64,000 nucleotides of DNA, taken from contig NZ_FXYE01000002.1 of the NCBI RefSeq assembly GCF_900184935.1, positions 1,171,001 through 1,235,000 of the forward strand. The letters are read 5' to 3'. The translations under genes were made by a program, and so were the position numbers. Below are positions 37,090-46,626 of this stretch, one piece after another. Under the pieces are notes generated by a model, which saw only the letters and a list, made by a program, of their open reading frames with translations, had not been told where the DNA came from and did no database searches. Position 1 is the first letter of the stretch. Each line of letters begins with the position of its first letter. The stretch comes from Actibacterium lipolyticum. GTDB taxonomy: Bacteria > Pseudomonadota > Alphaproteobacteria > Rhodobacterales > Rhodobacteraceae.

Positions 37090-37214
37090 GGTATGGAACC
37101 TGCAGCATCGCTGATCCCATGCTTGCGACATAGTTCCTTGGCGCCGAGCCTAGCCTGGTGTTCCTTCTGGATGCCAATGATCTGCTCTTTGCTGAAACCG
37201 CTTTTCTTCATCAT
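37090..37214 (-). pseudogene. IS3-family OrfA fragment
   Basis: The frame starts MMKKSGFSKEQIIGI and continues QKEHQARLGAKELCRKHGIS, the N-terminal helix-turn-helix of IS407/IS51-type IS3 OrfA. After HGISDA the match is lost; the remaining 20 residues are out of family. No OrfB follows. It is a remnant next to the left island border. Confidence 0.8.
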
Positions 37215-37398
37215 CTGTCTCCTCAGTTGGAGAACAGGCCAACCTCAAATCGAGGACTCTTCCAGGGGAGCAGGACACTTCAAATAAGCTGTCAGAAAAC
37301 AACCCTCGTTTGGCAGCAATCTTATTCTAACGTTTCAGTTTGCCTGGCTAAAATCTGATCATTCTTTGCGAACTGGACTGCCACTAAAGCCGAATGTG

Positions 37399-38436
37399 CT
37401 AAGCGCTGGTGCGTTTGACTATTTCGAAACCGATGTCATTGACAGGTGCAACGGGCACTGCGTTTTCAAACCGTGAAAGCAATGCCATCGCGGCGGAACT
37501 GCCGAGTTTCGCGCGATCAACCCGGACAGTACTGAGCGAGGGCTCGGTATGTGCGGCAAACTCTTGGTCGCCAAATCCCATAATCGCCACATCGGATGGC
37601 ACAGTCAGCCCTTGGGCGTTGGCCTCGATCAACATGCCGTGAGCAAGCACGTCGGAGCTACAAAACACGAAGGTGCCCGGCGTCATCTGTTGACCCTGCA
37701 AGGCCCGCAACCCTGCGCGACCGTTGGCGAGTGAGGCATGTTCACACTGTACCGCATACTCAACTTTCGTGCCTGTGAGTTCCGCAAAACGCATTTCAAA
37801 TGCATTGCGACGGCGCTGCGCGCGCTCGTCACTGGCCGAGACTGTCGCCGCCATCCCGTAGCCATTGGACACAGCAAACTCAGCCGCCATTGCAGCGGCC
37901 TTGTCGTGTGAAAACCCGACGCAGATATCAATGGGGCTTTCGGTCACGTCCCAGATTTCAACCACGGGAATGTCAGAGGCAAGAAGCATCTTACGCGCCT
38001 TGGCAGTGTGATGAATGCCAGTTAGCAGAACGGCATCTGGGCGCCGCGACAGATGGGTCAAAATCATCGCCTCTTCGTCCGCCGGATCGAACCCGGTTTC
38101 AGACAGCAATACCTGATAGCCATGTTCACGCATGACCGATGAAAATGACGCAACAGCCGCCGAATAAACGATATTGGTAATCGAAGGCACAAGCGCAGAC
38201 ACCAAGTTGCTTTTCTGCGAAGCAAGCGCGCCCGCAATCGCATTGGGCACAAAGCCAGTCGCATCAATGGCGTCAGTAATTTTCTTGAGCGTCTTGGCCG
38301 ATACTTTGTCAGGGTCCGACAAAGCTCGTGATACCGTCACCTGCGATACCCCAGCCATCTTGCCGACGTCTTCCATTGTGACGCGGCGCGATGTTTTTTT
38401 GCGGGTGAGGTTCGTTGTATCCATAATGCAGCCCAT
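37399..38436 (-). CDS. LacI-family regulator of the sugar-acid operon (GntR-like)
   Basis: A 345-residue repressor; MDTTNLTRKKTSRR at 38424 is an alternative start. The helix-turn-helix is VTMEDVGKMAGVSQVTVSRAL and the hinge is FVPNAIAGALASQKS. It resembles the gluconate-type (GntR) branch of the LacI family (LVSALVPSITNIVYSA, VPSDVAIMGFGDQEFAAH). It is the last gene on the minus strand after tctCBA, with 34 bases between its start and the tctA stop, so it may be co-transcribed. Three candidate operators lie at 41565-41698. Confidence 0.88.
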   Translation of the reverse strand: MGCIMDTTNLTRKKTSRRVTMEDVGKMAGVSQVTVSRALSDPDKVSAKTLKKITDAIDATGFVPNAIAGALASQKSNLVSALVPSITNIVYSAAVASFSSVMREHGYQVLLSETGFDPADEEAMILTHLSRRPDAVLLTGIHHTAKARKMLLASDIPVVEIWDVTESPIDICVGFSHDKAAAMAAEFAVSNGYGMAATVSASDERAQRRRNAFEMRFAELTGTKVEYAVQCEHASLANGRAGLRALQGQQMTPGTFVFCSSDVLAHGMLIEANAQGLTVPSDVAIMGFGDQEFAAHTEPSLSTVRVDRAKLGSSAAMALLSRFENAVPVAPVNDIGFEIVKRTSA

Positions 38437-38470
38437 TGTCGTTTAGGGATCAACGGGCTGCAAGTTCTAG

Positions 38471-39955
38471 TTATAAACTGGTTTTCGTTTTTCTGCTAAG
38501 CATCACAGACCCGGCAACCGAACCGATGATCAGCAACCATAAAACCACCGAAATCCAGCTCTTGGTGACGAAAATTGACAGATCACCAAAGGATTCAAGG
38601 CTCTTGACGAAATAGACTTCGGCAGATGGCCCAAGGATAAACCCGATGATGAAAGGCGCAATTTCCAGCCGGAGCTTTGTCGCAACCCATCCAAAGACCC
38701 CAAAGATCAGAAGCGTCCAAACATCGAACATGATGCCATAGTTGATCGTGTAGGCTCCGATCACACACATCATCAGGATGATGGGAAACAGCAGATGCTT
38801 GGCCACGGTTACAACTTTGGCAAAGTACCGGATAGCAAAATACATCATCGCGAACATGGCAATATTCGCGATCAACATCGCTATAATCATCGCGTTCCAA
38901 GTGTCAGGACTGTTTCCGATAAACAGCGGACCAACCTGAATGCCCTGCAAGGTAAAAGCCCCAATCAGCAAGGCAGTCGTACTATCCCCCGGAATCCCCA
39001 GCGATAGCAAAGGCACCAACGCCCCACCCGTCAGGCCATTATTTCCGCTCTCTGATGCGATAATGCCAGCGGGTTCACCTTTGCCAAAATTTTCAGGTTT
39101 CTTGGAAAAGGTTTTGGCATTGGTATAGGATAAAATAGATGCTGCGGACCCACCGACCCCAGGCAAAATGCCGACAAAGGTACCAATCAACGAAGACCGA
39201 ACGACGTTGGTGCCCTGCCCGCGAAAGATCGAAAACGAAAACTTGCTGCGCTCTTTAACCTGTAGATCACTGGCCGAGTGACCTTTGGGTACGCCTAGCT
39301 CTGCCTGCTCAAGGATCGCGGCCAGTCCAAACAACCCGATCAGCACCGGCAACAGTGAAAAGCCCCCGTCCAACCAATACTCAGTGCCCGGTGGGATCAG
39401 CCGGTATTTCCCATTTCCGCCATCTGAAATGTCGTAAGTACCGATTAGCGCGATAAATATCCCCAAGAACCCCGAGAATATGCCCATCAGCATGTCCGAG
39501 GACAAAGCCGCCATGACGGTCAGCGCAAAGAGGATGATCAGGAATTTTTCGACATAGCTGAACTTGATCGCAAAATCGGCCAAAGCGGGGGCAAAAAGAT
39601 ACAGTACCAACAGCGAAATCAATCCGCCCGACAATGAGGCAACGATCCCGATTTTCAGGGCGCGTTCGCCCTCGCCCTTTTGGGCCATGGGATAACCATC
39701 AAGCGTGGTCGTTATCGAACTTGGTGTACCCGGAATCCCTAGAAGAATTGCCGGGACCAACCCGCCGGAAATCCCACCAACATAAAGGCCCAAGAGCAGC
39801 GCAAGCCCGTTTTCAAGGCCCAAGGAATAGGTCAACGGCAGACAAACCGCCACCGCCATCGTGGCCGTCATACCTGGGATCGACCCAAAGATGATACCGA
39901 CCATCGTGCCGCCCACGATCAGCAACACAAACAAAGGAGTGATTAGTTCAAGCAT
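38471..39955 (-). CDS. tctA: Tripartite tricarboxylate transporter large membrane subunit
   Basis: A 494-residue protein with about twelve transmembrane segments. The family signature appears as GIIFGSIPGMTATMAVAVCLPLTY near the N-terminus (residues about 20-43, interrupted by short loops) and GILPGVGGSAASILSYTNAK in the middle. TctA forms the channel of TTT importers for organic and sugar acids. It lies 10 bases after tctB. Confidence 0.93.
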   Translation of the reverse strand: MLELITPLFVLLIVGGTMVGIIFGSIPGMTATMAVAVCLPLTYSLGLENGLALLLGLYVGGISGGLVPAILLGIPGTPSSITTTLDGYPMAQKGEGERALKIGIVASLSGGLISLLVLYLFAPALADFAIKFSYVEKFLIILFALTVMAALSSDMLMGIFSGFLGIFIALIGTYDISDGGNGKYRLIPPGTEYWLDGGFSLLPVLIGLFGLAAILEQAELGVPKGHSASDLQVKERSKFSFSIFRGQGTNVVRSSLIGTFVGILPGVGGSAASILSYTNAKTFSKKPENFGKGEPAGIIASESGNNGLTGGALVPLLSLGIPGDSTTALLIGAFTLQGIQVGPLFIGNSPDTWNAMIIAMLIANIAMFAMMYFAIRYFAKVVTVAKHLLFPIILMMCVIGAYTINYGIMFDVWTLLIFGVFGWVATKLRLEIAPFIIGFILGPSAEVYFVKSLESFGDLSIFVTKSWISVVLWLLIIGSVAGSVMLSRKTKTSL

Positions 39956-39965
39956 GGCAGACTCG

Positions 39966-40385
39966 TTATGGCAGGGTCAAAAAGAACGGATAGGTGAACA
40001 GCCACCAGACAAAGGTGGGTCCGACGACCGACACGATTGCAAGGCTCATGACTGATCGAATGGGGCGTTCATGCATGAACAAAAGCCCAACCAACATGAC
40101 AAAGGGGATCGAACAAATCAGAAATCCCCGCCCAGTGTTTGGCCAGATATTTCCCACAGGCACCATCAACGAAAAATATAAAAGCGTAACACCCAAGGCG
40201 CCGAAAAAACGCGTTTTATCCATGTCTTTGAACACTCCGCGCCAATAGGGCATGGCGTTCAGGATGCGTTGACGATCACGAATGATAATCGCGACCAATA
40301 AGATCGCCAAAACCAGAGCAATAAGCCTTGGAAAAACCAGATGCGAACGCTCAAAGTCGATGGAAACTTTGGTTAGATCGTTCAT
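39966..40385 (-). CDS. tctB: Tripartite tricarboxylate transporter small membrane subunit
   Basis: A 139-residue protein with four hydrophobic segments (LIALVLAILLVAIII, FGALGVTLLYFSLMVPVG, FLICSIPFVMLVGLLF, a C-terminal VVGPTFVWWLFTYPFFLTLP). Length and position between the binding protein and TctA identify it as TctB, although the family is poorly conserved in sequence. Confidence 0.85.
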   Translation of the reverse strand: MNDLTKVSIDFERSHLVFPRLIALVLAILLVAIIIRDRQRILNAMPYWRGVFKDMDKTRFFGALGVTLLYFSLMVPVGNIWPNTGRGFLICSIPFVMLVGLLFMHERPIRSVMSLAIVSVVGPTFVWWLFTYPFFLTLP

Positions 40386-40410
40386 TCACTCCCCCCCCCG
40401 AAATTTATCG

Positions 40411-40441
40411 CAAGCGGGACACGTCAGACGCGCCCCGCTTG
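40411..40441. promoter_or_regulatory. Intercistronic hairpin between tctC and tctB
   Basis: Arms CAAGCGGG / CCCGCTTG flank a 15-base loop, just after the tctC stop. As in the inositol operon, this probably makes the binding protein more abundant than the membrane subunits. Confidence 0.5.
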
Positions 40442-40452
40442 CTATGATTTGA

Positions 40453-41499
40453 TTAGTTTCCAGCGATTGCTGCGATCACGTCAGCATAGGTGTCGCGCTT
40501 TTGTGTCAGATGCGCGTTTGCCTCGGCTGATGGCAGGAAGTTTGGAATAAAGAACGAGGCTTTCTGCCGTTCTTGGATTTCACCTGCCGCGTAAATTTCA
40601 GTCAGCGCTGAGTCGATCTGATCGATGATGGCTGGATCCATTTCCGGGTTGAACAAAAAGAAGAACTCTTTGTCGAAGGTGAAATCAGCCGAGCCATCAA
40701 GGGTCACTGATGTTTCCGGCGATGCATAGGCTAGCATATCGTCACGTGTCGTGTTGCCCATGCCCGCCTCTGGTGCTTGAGCCAATGTCGTGTCACGCGC
40801 GGTGATCCAAACGAAACGCATGCCTTTGGCGTCATCGTCCTCAAGTTGGGTGAATTGTTCGTTGGCTTGGATCGATCCGTTGATCACATCCGCGAGATCA
40901 TCCCACATCGCTTGGTTCTTGTCCGACTGAGACCCGGTATTGACGGCAACAATGTTTTCTTCAGAACCAGGTGCACGGACCTGTGCCGCATTCTTCAGCG
41001 CGGAAAAACCGATCTCGGAGACACCACCCGGCTGGATCGCAACGCGAACGCGCTCACCCTTTTCAGCCGCAGTCAGGATGTCATCGATCGACTGATAGGG
41101 GCTGTTGGCTGGCACCAGATAGGCGTTGCCGGGGTTAATTGCGACAGTTGGACCAACCACATAGTTGGCAAACGGATCATCGTATCCTTCGCGACCATAG
41201 AGGTTACCCAGATAGGACTGATCGTGGAAAACCATGATCGTGCTACCGCGGCTATCACGGTTCAGCGCCTTGAATGCCTCTGACGCGCCGACAGCGTCGA
41301 CTTTGATGTTGATTCCCAGATGCTCCGACAGGGCCTCGGCGACGATGGCAGAGTTCTGATAGGTGTCACCACCTGTCGAAGTTGAGCCAATGACCATGCG
41401 GACATTGCGGGGTAATCCGTCAGCAGACGCAGCGATCGGGGCCGATACAAAAGCTGTCGCAGATGCAGCAGCCAAAAGTGTGCGGCGGGTAAAGTTCAT
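40453..41499 (-). CDS. tctC: TTT-family substrate-binding protein, Tat-exported
   Basis: A 348-residue Bug/TctC-type binding protein. A twin-arginine signal (MNFTRRTLLAAASATAFVSA) and a GGGAGGA ribosome site mark the start. The mature part opens GLPRNVRMVIGSTSTGGDTYQ, replacing the common P-loop-like FPPGG with STSTGGD. The ligand is inferred from the divergent dehydratase operon to be an aldonic or other sugar acid. Confidence 0.88.
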   Translation of the reverse strand: MNFTRRTLLAAASATAFVSAPIAASADGLPRNVRMVIGSTSTGGDTYQNSAIVAEALSEHLGINIKVDAVGASEAFKALNRDSRGSTIMVFHDQSYLGNLYGREGYDDPFANYVVGPTVAINPGNAYLVPANSPYQSIDDILTAAEKGERVRVAIQPGGVSEIGFSALKNAAQVRAPGSEENIVAVNTGSQSDKNQAMWDDLADVINGSIQANEQFTQLEDDDAKGMRFVWITARDTTLAQAPEAGMGNTTRDDMLAYASPETSVTLDGSADFTFDKEFFFLFNPEMDPAIIDQIDSALTEIYAAGEIQERQKASFFIPNFLPSAEANAHLTQKRDTYADVIAAIAGN

Positions 41500-41564
41500 A
41501 GTTTCCTCCCAGCGGCCTCGGGGCCGTTTCGATTAATAGTGTCGGACATCTCCACCTGTCCAAT

Positions 41565-41698
41565 GCGCATACATGAAAGCGCATACATATTTTCCAACAC
41601 GAACGCAGGTCGCCTGTCAATAGCGCCAATGACTTTTGTTAATTAAGGAAAAAATTGACGGAACGCCGTTGACGCCCAGATAATGTTTGCGCATACAT
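41565..41698. promoter_or_regulatory. Three candidate LacI operators between tctC and the dehydratase gene
   Basis: The half-site GCGCATACAT recurs three times, at 41565-41574, 41579-41588 and 41689-41698. The third is part of ATGTTTGCGCATACAT (41683-41698), a 16-bp palindrome with one mismatch; the second (41573-41588) has two mismatches. The central GCGC dyad suits a LacI-family protein, and the adjacent regulator at 37399 is the candidate. The sites sit in the divergent promoter region and so could control both transcripts. Confidence 0.65.
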
Positions 41699-41731
41699 AT
41701 CGATGAAATATCGAGAAGTGTGGAGGATCAC

Positions 41732-43474
41732 TTGTCCGAACAAAAAAGAATAACGCCAGATCAATTGCGCAGCGCGCGTTGGTTTGCGCCTGACGACCTT
41801 CGGTCATTTGGCCATCGGTCGCGCATGATGCAGCTGGGCTATGCGGATGAGGAATATCGTGATCGCCCGATCATCGGGATTCTCAACACGTGGTCAGAGC
41901 TGAACTCTTGCCATTCGCACTTCCCCGAGCGTGTCAAAGACGTTAAGCGCGGAGTATTGCAGGCGGGCGGGTTCCCTGTCGAGCTGCCTGCCCTTTCGGT
42001 GGACGAATCTTTCACCAAGCCAACCTCCATGCTCTACCGCAACATGCTCGCAATGGAGACCGAAGAGATGATCAGGTCCCACCCGCTTGATGGCGTTGTG
42101 CTAATGGGCGGATGTGACAAAACCACGCCGGGGTTGGTCATGGGCGCCATCACCGCTGGCGTGCCAATGATCTTTTTGCCGGCTGGCCCCATGCTGCGCG
42201 GTAACTTCGCGGGCAAGACACTTGGGTCGGGTTCTGATGCATGGAAATACTGGGATGAACGCCGCGCGGGTAATATCTCGGATTCAGAATGGCTTGGCGT
42301 GCAAGGCGGGATCGCACGTTCGGCAGGCACATGCATGACCATGGGTACTGCCTCAACAATGACCGCAATTACGGATGCGATGGGGCTGACGCTTCCCGGG
42401 GCATCATCGGTGCCAGCCGCCGACAGCGGGCACCAGCGACTAGGTTCAGATTCAGGTCGCCGCATCGTTGATATGGTCTGGGAAGACCTTAAACCCGCTG
42501 ACATCATTACCGACGCGTCAGTTCGCAACGCAGCAATCGTCGCGATGGCGACCGGATGTTCGACAAACGCGGTTGTGCACCTGATCGCGATGGCGCGGCG
42601 CGCTGGCGTAGATCTGGATCTGGATGATCTCGATGCATTGGGCCGCTCGACCCCTCTAATCGCGAATGTCCGCCCATCTGGCAAAGACTACCTGATGGAA
42701 GATTTCTACTTTGCAGGTGGCCTACGCGCACTGATGAAGCAAATCGAAGAACGGCTCGACACGAGCTGCATCACCGTCACGGGCAAGACACTTGGCGAAG
42801 GATTGGAAGGTGCGGTCGTTTACAATGACGATGTGATAAGACCGCTTTCGAACCCTGTTTACCACGAAGGATCGCTTGCACTATTGCGCGGCAACCTTTG
42901 CCCCGACGGCGCAGTGATTAAGCCCGCGGCATGCGATCCGAAATACTATGAACACGAAGGTCCAGCGCTGGTCTTTGACAGCTATTCCGAAATGAAGGTC
43001 GCCATTGACGACGAAAACCTTGATGTCACACCAGCCACTGTGCTGGTTCTGCGCAACGCAGGCCCACAGGGCGGCCCCGGCATGCCGGAATGGGGCATGC
43101 TGCCGATCCCGAAGGCACTGATCAAGCAAGGTCATCGCGACATGCTGCGGATTTCAGACTCGCGGATGTCGGGCACCTCATACGGCGCATGCGTTTTGCA
43201 CGTCGCACCAGAAAGCTACGTCGGCGGGCCTCTGGCGCTGTTGAAGACTGGCGATATCATCAAGCTGGACGTGCCGAACCGCCGCTTGGACATGTTGGTT
43301 TCCGAGGAAGAACTGGAACGCCGTCGCACGGAATGGAAACAGCCGCCTGCACGTTTTCATCGTGGGTACGGCTACATTTTCTCGCAACATATTCAGCAGG
43401 CAGACAAAGGTTGCGACTTTGACTTCCTCGAACGCGACTTTGGCCCTGCAGCGGGCGAGCCAGATATTTTCTAA
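41732..43474 (+). CDS. Sugar-acid dehydratase, IlvD/Edd family (L-arabinonate dehydratase-like)
   Basis: A 580-residue [2Fe-2S] dehydratase. I choose the TTG at 41732 because GGAGG lies 5 bases upstream; the frame from 41687 would start inside an operator. The three cluster cysteines are visible: Cys60 in LNSCHSHF, Cys128 in GGCDKTTPG, Cys201 in GTCMTMGTASTM. ADSGHQR is also typical. This length and spacing match L-arabinonate/D-xylonate dehydratases rather than IlvD. The product would be a 2-keto-3-deoxy sugar acid for the DapA-type enzyme next door. Confidence 0.88.
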   Translation: MSEQKRITPDQLRSARWFAPDDLRSFGHRSRMMQLGYADEEYRDRPIIGILNTWSELNSCHSHFPERVKDVKRGVLQAGGFPVELPALSVDESFTKPTSMLYRNMLAMETEEMIRSHPLDGVVLMGGCDKTTPGLVMGAITAGVPMIFLPAGPMLRGNFAGKTLGSGSDAWKYWDERRAGNISDSEWLGVQGGIARSAGTCMTMGTASTMTAITDAMGLTLPGASSVPAADSGHQRLGSDSGRRIVDMVWEDLKPADIITDASVRNAAIVAMATGCSTNAVVHLIAMARRAGVDLDLDDLDALGRSTPLIANVRPSGKDYLMEDFYFAGGLRALMKQIEERLDTSCITVTGKTLGEGLEGAVVYNDDVIRPLSNPVYHEGSLALLRGNLCPDGAVIKPAACDPKYYEHEGPALVFDSYSEMKVAIDDENLDVTPATVLVLRNAGPQGGPGMPEWGMLPIPKALIKQGHRDMLRISDSRMSGTSYGACVLHVAPESYVGGPLALLKTGDIIKLDVPNRRLDMLVSEEELERRRTEWKQPPARFHRGYGYIFSQHIQQADKGCDFDFLERDFGPAAGEPDIF

Positions 43475-43485
43475 GGATGAAAGCA

Positions 43486-44379
43486 ATGGATCTCGACAAC
43501 GCACTCGCCGGAATTTCCGGCATCTTGGTCACCCCCTACGACGACGCAGGAAACATCGCCCCAGCCAAACTGCCCCCGATCATTGACCGCGCACTGGGCG
43601 CAGGCATGCATATGCCCGTGGTAAACGGAAATACGGGTGAGTTCTACGCGCTCACCACGGATGAGGCCTGCACGATGGCCCGCGAAGTCTTCAAGTTGGT
43701 AGATGGGCGCGCGCCTGTCTTGGCTGGCATCGGGCGCGGCATCAAAGACGCATGCAAGCTGGCCGAGGTGTCCGCCGAGGCAGGTGCAACCGCACTGATG
43801 ATCCATCAACCACCCGACCCTTTCGTGGCACCACGCGGCACCGTTGAATACGTCAAAGAGATCAGCAAAGCCTCGGGCGGATTACCAATCATGCTATATC
43901 TGCGCAACGACGCGATCGGAATCAGCGGTATTCAGGCGCTTTGCGACATTGACGGTGTGAAAGGCGTGAAGTGGGCCACGCCTAATGTCATGAACCTCTC
44001 CAAGGCCATTGCCGCCTGTGATCCATCCATCACTTGGGTCTGCGGCCTGGCCGAGGTCTGGGCACCCGCCATGTATGCGGTTGGCGCACGTGGCTTTACG
44101 TCTGGGCTGATCAACATCTGGCCGGATCGCTCGGTCGCGATCCACAAGGCGCTGGCTGATGGTGACTACACCGCCGCGCAGCAGCTGATCGCCGATATGA
44201 TCCCGTTCGAGGACATTCGCGCCGAAGAACTCAACGGCACGAACGTCACGGGGGTAAAGGCCGCGCTCATGGCAACGGGTCATGACTGTGGCCCAACCCG
44301 CCCCCCATCGGCCTGGCCCCTTAGCGATGGGCAGCAGGCGCAGATGTTGAAATTTCTCACCAAGAACAAGCTGGCATAG
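43486..44379 (+). CDS. DapA-family 2-keto-3-deoxy sugar-acid dehydratase/aldolase
   Basis: A 297-residue TIM barrel; AAGGA precedes the ATG at 43486 by 8 bases (an ATG at 43477 overlaps that site). The Schiff-base Lys162 is in GVKGVKWAT, Tyr138 in IMLYLRND, and the phosphate/carboxylate loop reads NGNTGEFY. Next to a ketoglutarate-semialdehyde dehydrogenase the most likely reaction is dehydration of 2-keto-3-deoxy-pentonate (or 5-keto-4-deoxyglucarate) to alpha-ketoglutarate semialdehyde. Confidence 0.87.
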   Translation: MDLDNALAGISGILVTPYDDAGNIAPAKLPPIIDRALGAGMHMPVVNGNTGEFYALTTDEACTMAREVFKLVDGRAPVLAGIGRGIKDACKLAEVSAEAGATALMIHQPPDPFVAPRGTVEYVKEISKASGGLPIMLYLRNDAIGISGIQALCDIDGVKGVKWATPNVMNLSKAIAACDPSITWVCGLAEVWAPAMYAVGARGFTSGLINIWPDRSVAIHKALADGDYTAAQQLIADMIPFEDIRAEELNGTNVTGVKAALMATGHDCGPTRPPSAWPLSDGQQAQMLKFLTKNKLA

Positions 44380-44390
44380 GGGATAAACCA

Positions 44391-45905
44391 ATGAGCTTTG
44401 CTCCACATGGCAAACATTTGATCGCTGGCGATTGGGTCGCGACAGATCGCAGTTTCCGTTCTGGCCCAGCGCATGGCGAAGCCCATGATTTTTGTGTCGG
44501 CACCCCCGATTTGGTCGATCAGGCTGCCAAAGCCGCCGAAGACGCGTTTTGGTCATATGGCTATAGTACACGCGCCGACCGAGCAGCGTTCTTGAACGCA
44601 ATCGCTGATGAAATCGATGCACGCGGTGATGCCATTACCCAAATCGGCACCCAAGAAACCGGCCTTCCCGAAGCGCGCCTGATTGGTGAGCGCGGCCGGA
44701 CCGTTGGTCAGCTACGTCTGTTTGCGCAGCACATTCTGCAAGGTGATTACCTAGACCGTCGTCACGATGCGGCCCTGCCGGATCGCGCGCCGCTTCCCCG
44801 ACCAGAACTTCACATGATGCAGCGCCCCGTTGGTCCCGTCGCCGTATTCGGCGCGTCAAACTTTCCCTTGGCGTTTTCGACTGCTGGCGGTGATACGGCA
44901 TCAGCCTTGGCAGCGGGCTGTCCTGTGGTCGTCAAAGGCCACAGCGCACACCCCGGAACTGGCGAAATTGTCGCCGAAGCCATACACGCAGCTATTCAAA
45001 AATGCGGACTACACGCGGGCGTATTTTCCTTGATCCAAGGCGGCAAACGCGACGTCGGGCAAGCACTGGTACAGCATCCGCTGATCAAGGCGGTTGGCTT
45101 TACCGGGTCACTCGGCGGCGGTCGCGCGTTGTTTGACCTATGTGCACAGCGCCCCGAACCTATCCCATTCTTCGGCGAACTTGGCAGCGTGAACCCGATG
45201 TTCCTAATGCCCGCCGCGATGAAGGCACGCGCTAGCAGTATCGCAATAGGCTGGGCAGGGTCACTGACAATGGGTGCAGGGCAGTTCTGCACCAACCCCG
45301 GCATTTCTGTCGTGCTCGACGGGCCGCAGGCACAAGAATACATCGACACGGCAGCCAAGGCGCTTGGTGAAACAGGCGCACAAGTCATGCTGACCGATGG
45401 CATCGCCGCCGCCTACCGCCAAGGGCGTGACCGCATTGCGGCATCTGCCGGTGTGCGCAGCGTGCTGACGACCACTTGCGATTTACGCAACGCAACACCC
45501 TATCTGTTCGTGACGACTGGCGCTGATTGGCTCGCCAATGCAGCGCTCGGCGAAGAGGTCTTTGGCCCATTGGGCATGGTCGTCATCGTCAAAGACATGG
45601 ACGAGATGCGAACCGTTGCGTGCGCCCTCGAAGGGCAGTTGACATGCACGCTTCACATGGATGAAGCCGATACCAGCGACGCCCGCAGCCTATTGCCAAT
45701 TCTTGAGCGCAAAGCGGGTCGGATCCTCGCCAACGGCTTCCCAACTGGTGTCGAGGTGTCGGACACAATGGTCCATGGCGGACCCTACCCTGCCTCAACC
45801 AACTTTGGTGCCACTTCAGTCGGTACTATGGCGATCCGGCGTTTCTTGCGCCCAGTTTGCTACCAAAACCTCCCGACCGGCATTTTGCCCATAGACCTTC
45901 CATAG
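44391..45905 (+). CDS. Alpha-ketoglutarate semialdehyde dehydrogenase (2,5-dioxovalerate dehydrogenase)
   Basis: A 504-residue aldehyde dehydrogenase of the KGSADH type: the distinctive GPVAVFGASNFPLAFSTAGGD segment, Glu263 in FFGELGSVNP and catalytic Cys300 in GAGQFCTNPG. It forms 2-oxoglutarate, the last step of the non-phosphorylated pentonate and hexarate pathways. It starts 11 bases after the DapA-family gene. Confidence 0.93.
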   Translation: MSFAPHGKHLIAGDWVATDRSFRSGPAHGEAHDFCVGTPDLVDQAAKAAEDAFWSYGYSTRADRAAFLNAIADEIDARGDAITQIGTQETGLPEARLIGERGRTVGQLRLFAQHILQGDYLDRRHDAALPDRAPLPRPELHMMQRPVGPVAVFGASNFPLAFSTAGGDTASALAAGCPVVVKGHSAHPGTGEIVAEAIHAAIQKCGLHAGVFSLIQGGKRDVGQALVQHPLIKAVGFTGSLGGGRALFDLCAQRPEPIPFFGELGSVNPMFLMPAAMKARASSIAIGWAGSLTMGAGQFCTNPGISVVLDGPQAQEYIDTAAKALGETGAQVMLTDGIAAAYRQGRDRIAASAGVRSVLTTTCDLRNATPYLFVTTGADWLANAALGEEVFGPLGMVVIVKDMDEMRTVACALEGQLTCTLHMDEADTSDARSLLPILERKAGRILANGFPTGVEVSDTMVHGGPYPASTNFGATSVGTMAIRRFLRPVCYQNLPTGILPIDLP

Positions 45906-45915
45906 GATGGATCAG

Positions 45916-46626
45916 ATGAACAACGAAACACGTGAAAAGCTGATGGGCGTTTCCGTTGCGACACTGGCAACGGCGCTCTACAAGCGCGGCCTGCGCCATC
46001 AAGTGATCCAAGATGTCCGCCCGGTGGGTTGGAAAGGTAAAAACATGGTCGGCCCCGCGTTCACCCTGCGCTATATGCCCGCGCGCGAAGATCGCAATAC
46101 GCTCGCTGAATTCCGCAACCCAGAGCACCCGCAACGGGTCGCAATCGAGACCTGCCCCGAAGGGGCGGTGCTTGTGATGGATAGCCGGAAACAGGCGGAA
46201 GCCGCCTCTGCCGGGGACATTCTGATCACGCGCCTGATGAAGCGTGGCGGCGCAGGTGTCGTAACCGATGGCGGGTTTCGGGACGCCGCGGTGATCGCAG
46301 AATTGGACATTCCAGCGTATCATACCCGGCCATCAAGCCCCACAAACCTGACCAACAACGAGGCAATCGCGCTAAATGAGCCAATCGGCTGCGGCGATGC
46401 CCCGGTTTTTCCCGGTGACATCATCGTCGGTGATGCAGATTGCGTGATCGTCATTCCTGCGCATCTCGCCGAAGAGGTCGCTGACGAAGCCGTTGAAATG
46501 ACCGCCTATGAGGATTTCGTCGTCGAGCGCGTGAAAGACGATCACGCAATCATCGGGCTGTACCCATGCACCAAGAACGAACACCGCACAGCTTTCGAGG
46601 CATGGCGCGCCGCAAATAATAGGTGA
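45916..46626 (+). CDS. RraA-family protein (HMG/oxaloacetate aldolase-like)
   Basis: A 236-residue RraA-fold protein; AGGA precedes the ATG at 45916 by 8 bases. The signature GPAFTLRYMPAREDR and GGAGVVTDGGFRDAAVI (metal and carboxylate site) match the class II 4-hydroxy-4-methyl-2-oxoglutarate aldolase group. In sugar-acid operons such proteins act on keto-acid intermediates or decarboxylate them; the step here is unknown. It is the last gene of the operon. Confidence 0.85.
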   Translation: MNNETREKLMGVSVATLATALYKRGLRHQVIQDVRPVGWKGKNMVGPAFTLRYMPAREDRNTLAEFRNPEHPQRVAIETCPEGAVLVMDSRKQAEAASAGDILITRLMKRGGAGVVTDGGFRDAAVIAELDIPAYHTRPSSPTNLTNNEAIALNEPIGCGDAPVFPGDIIVGDADCVIVIPAHLAEEVADEAVEMTAYEDFVVERVKDDHAIIGLYPCTKNEHRTAFEAWRAANNR

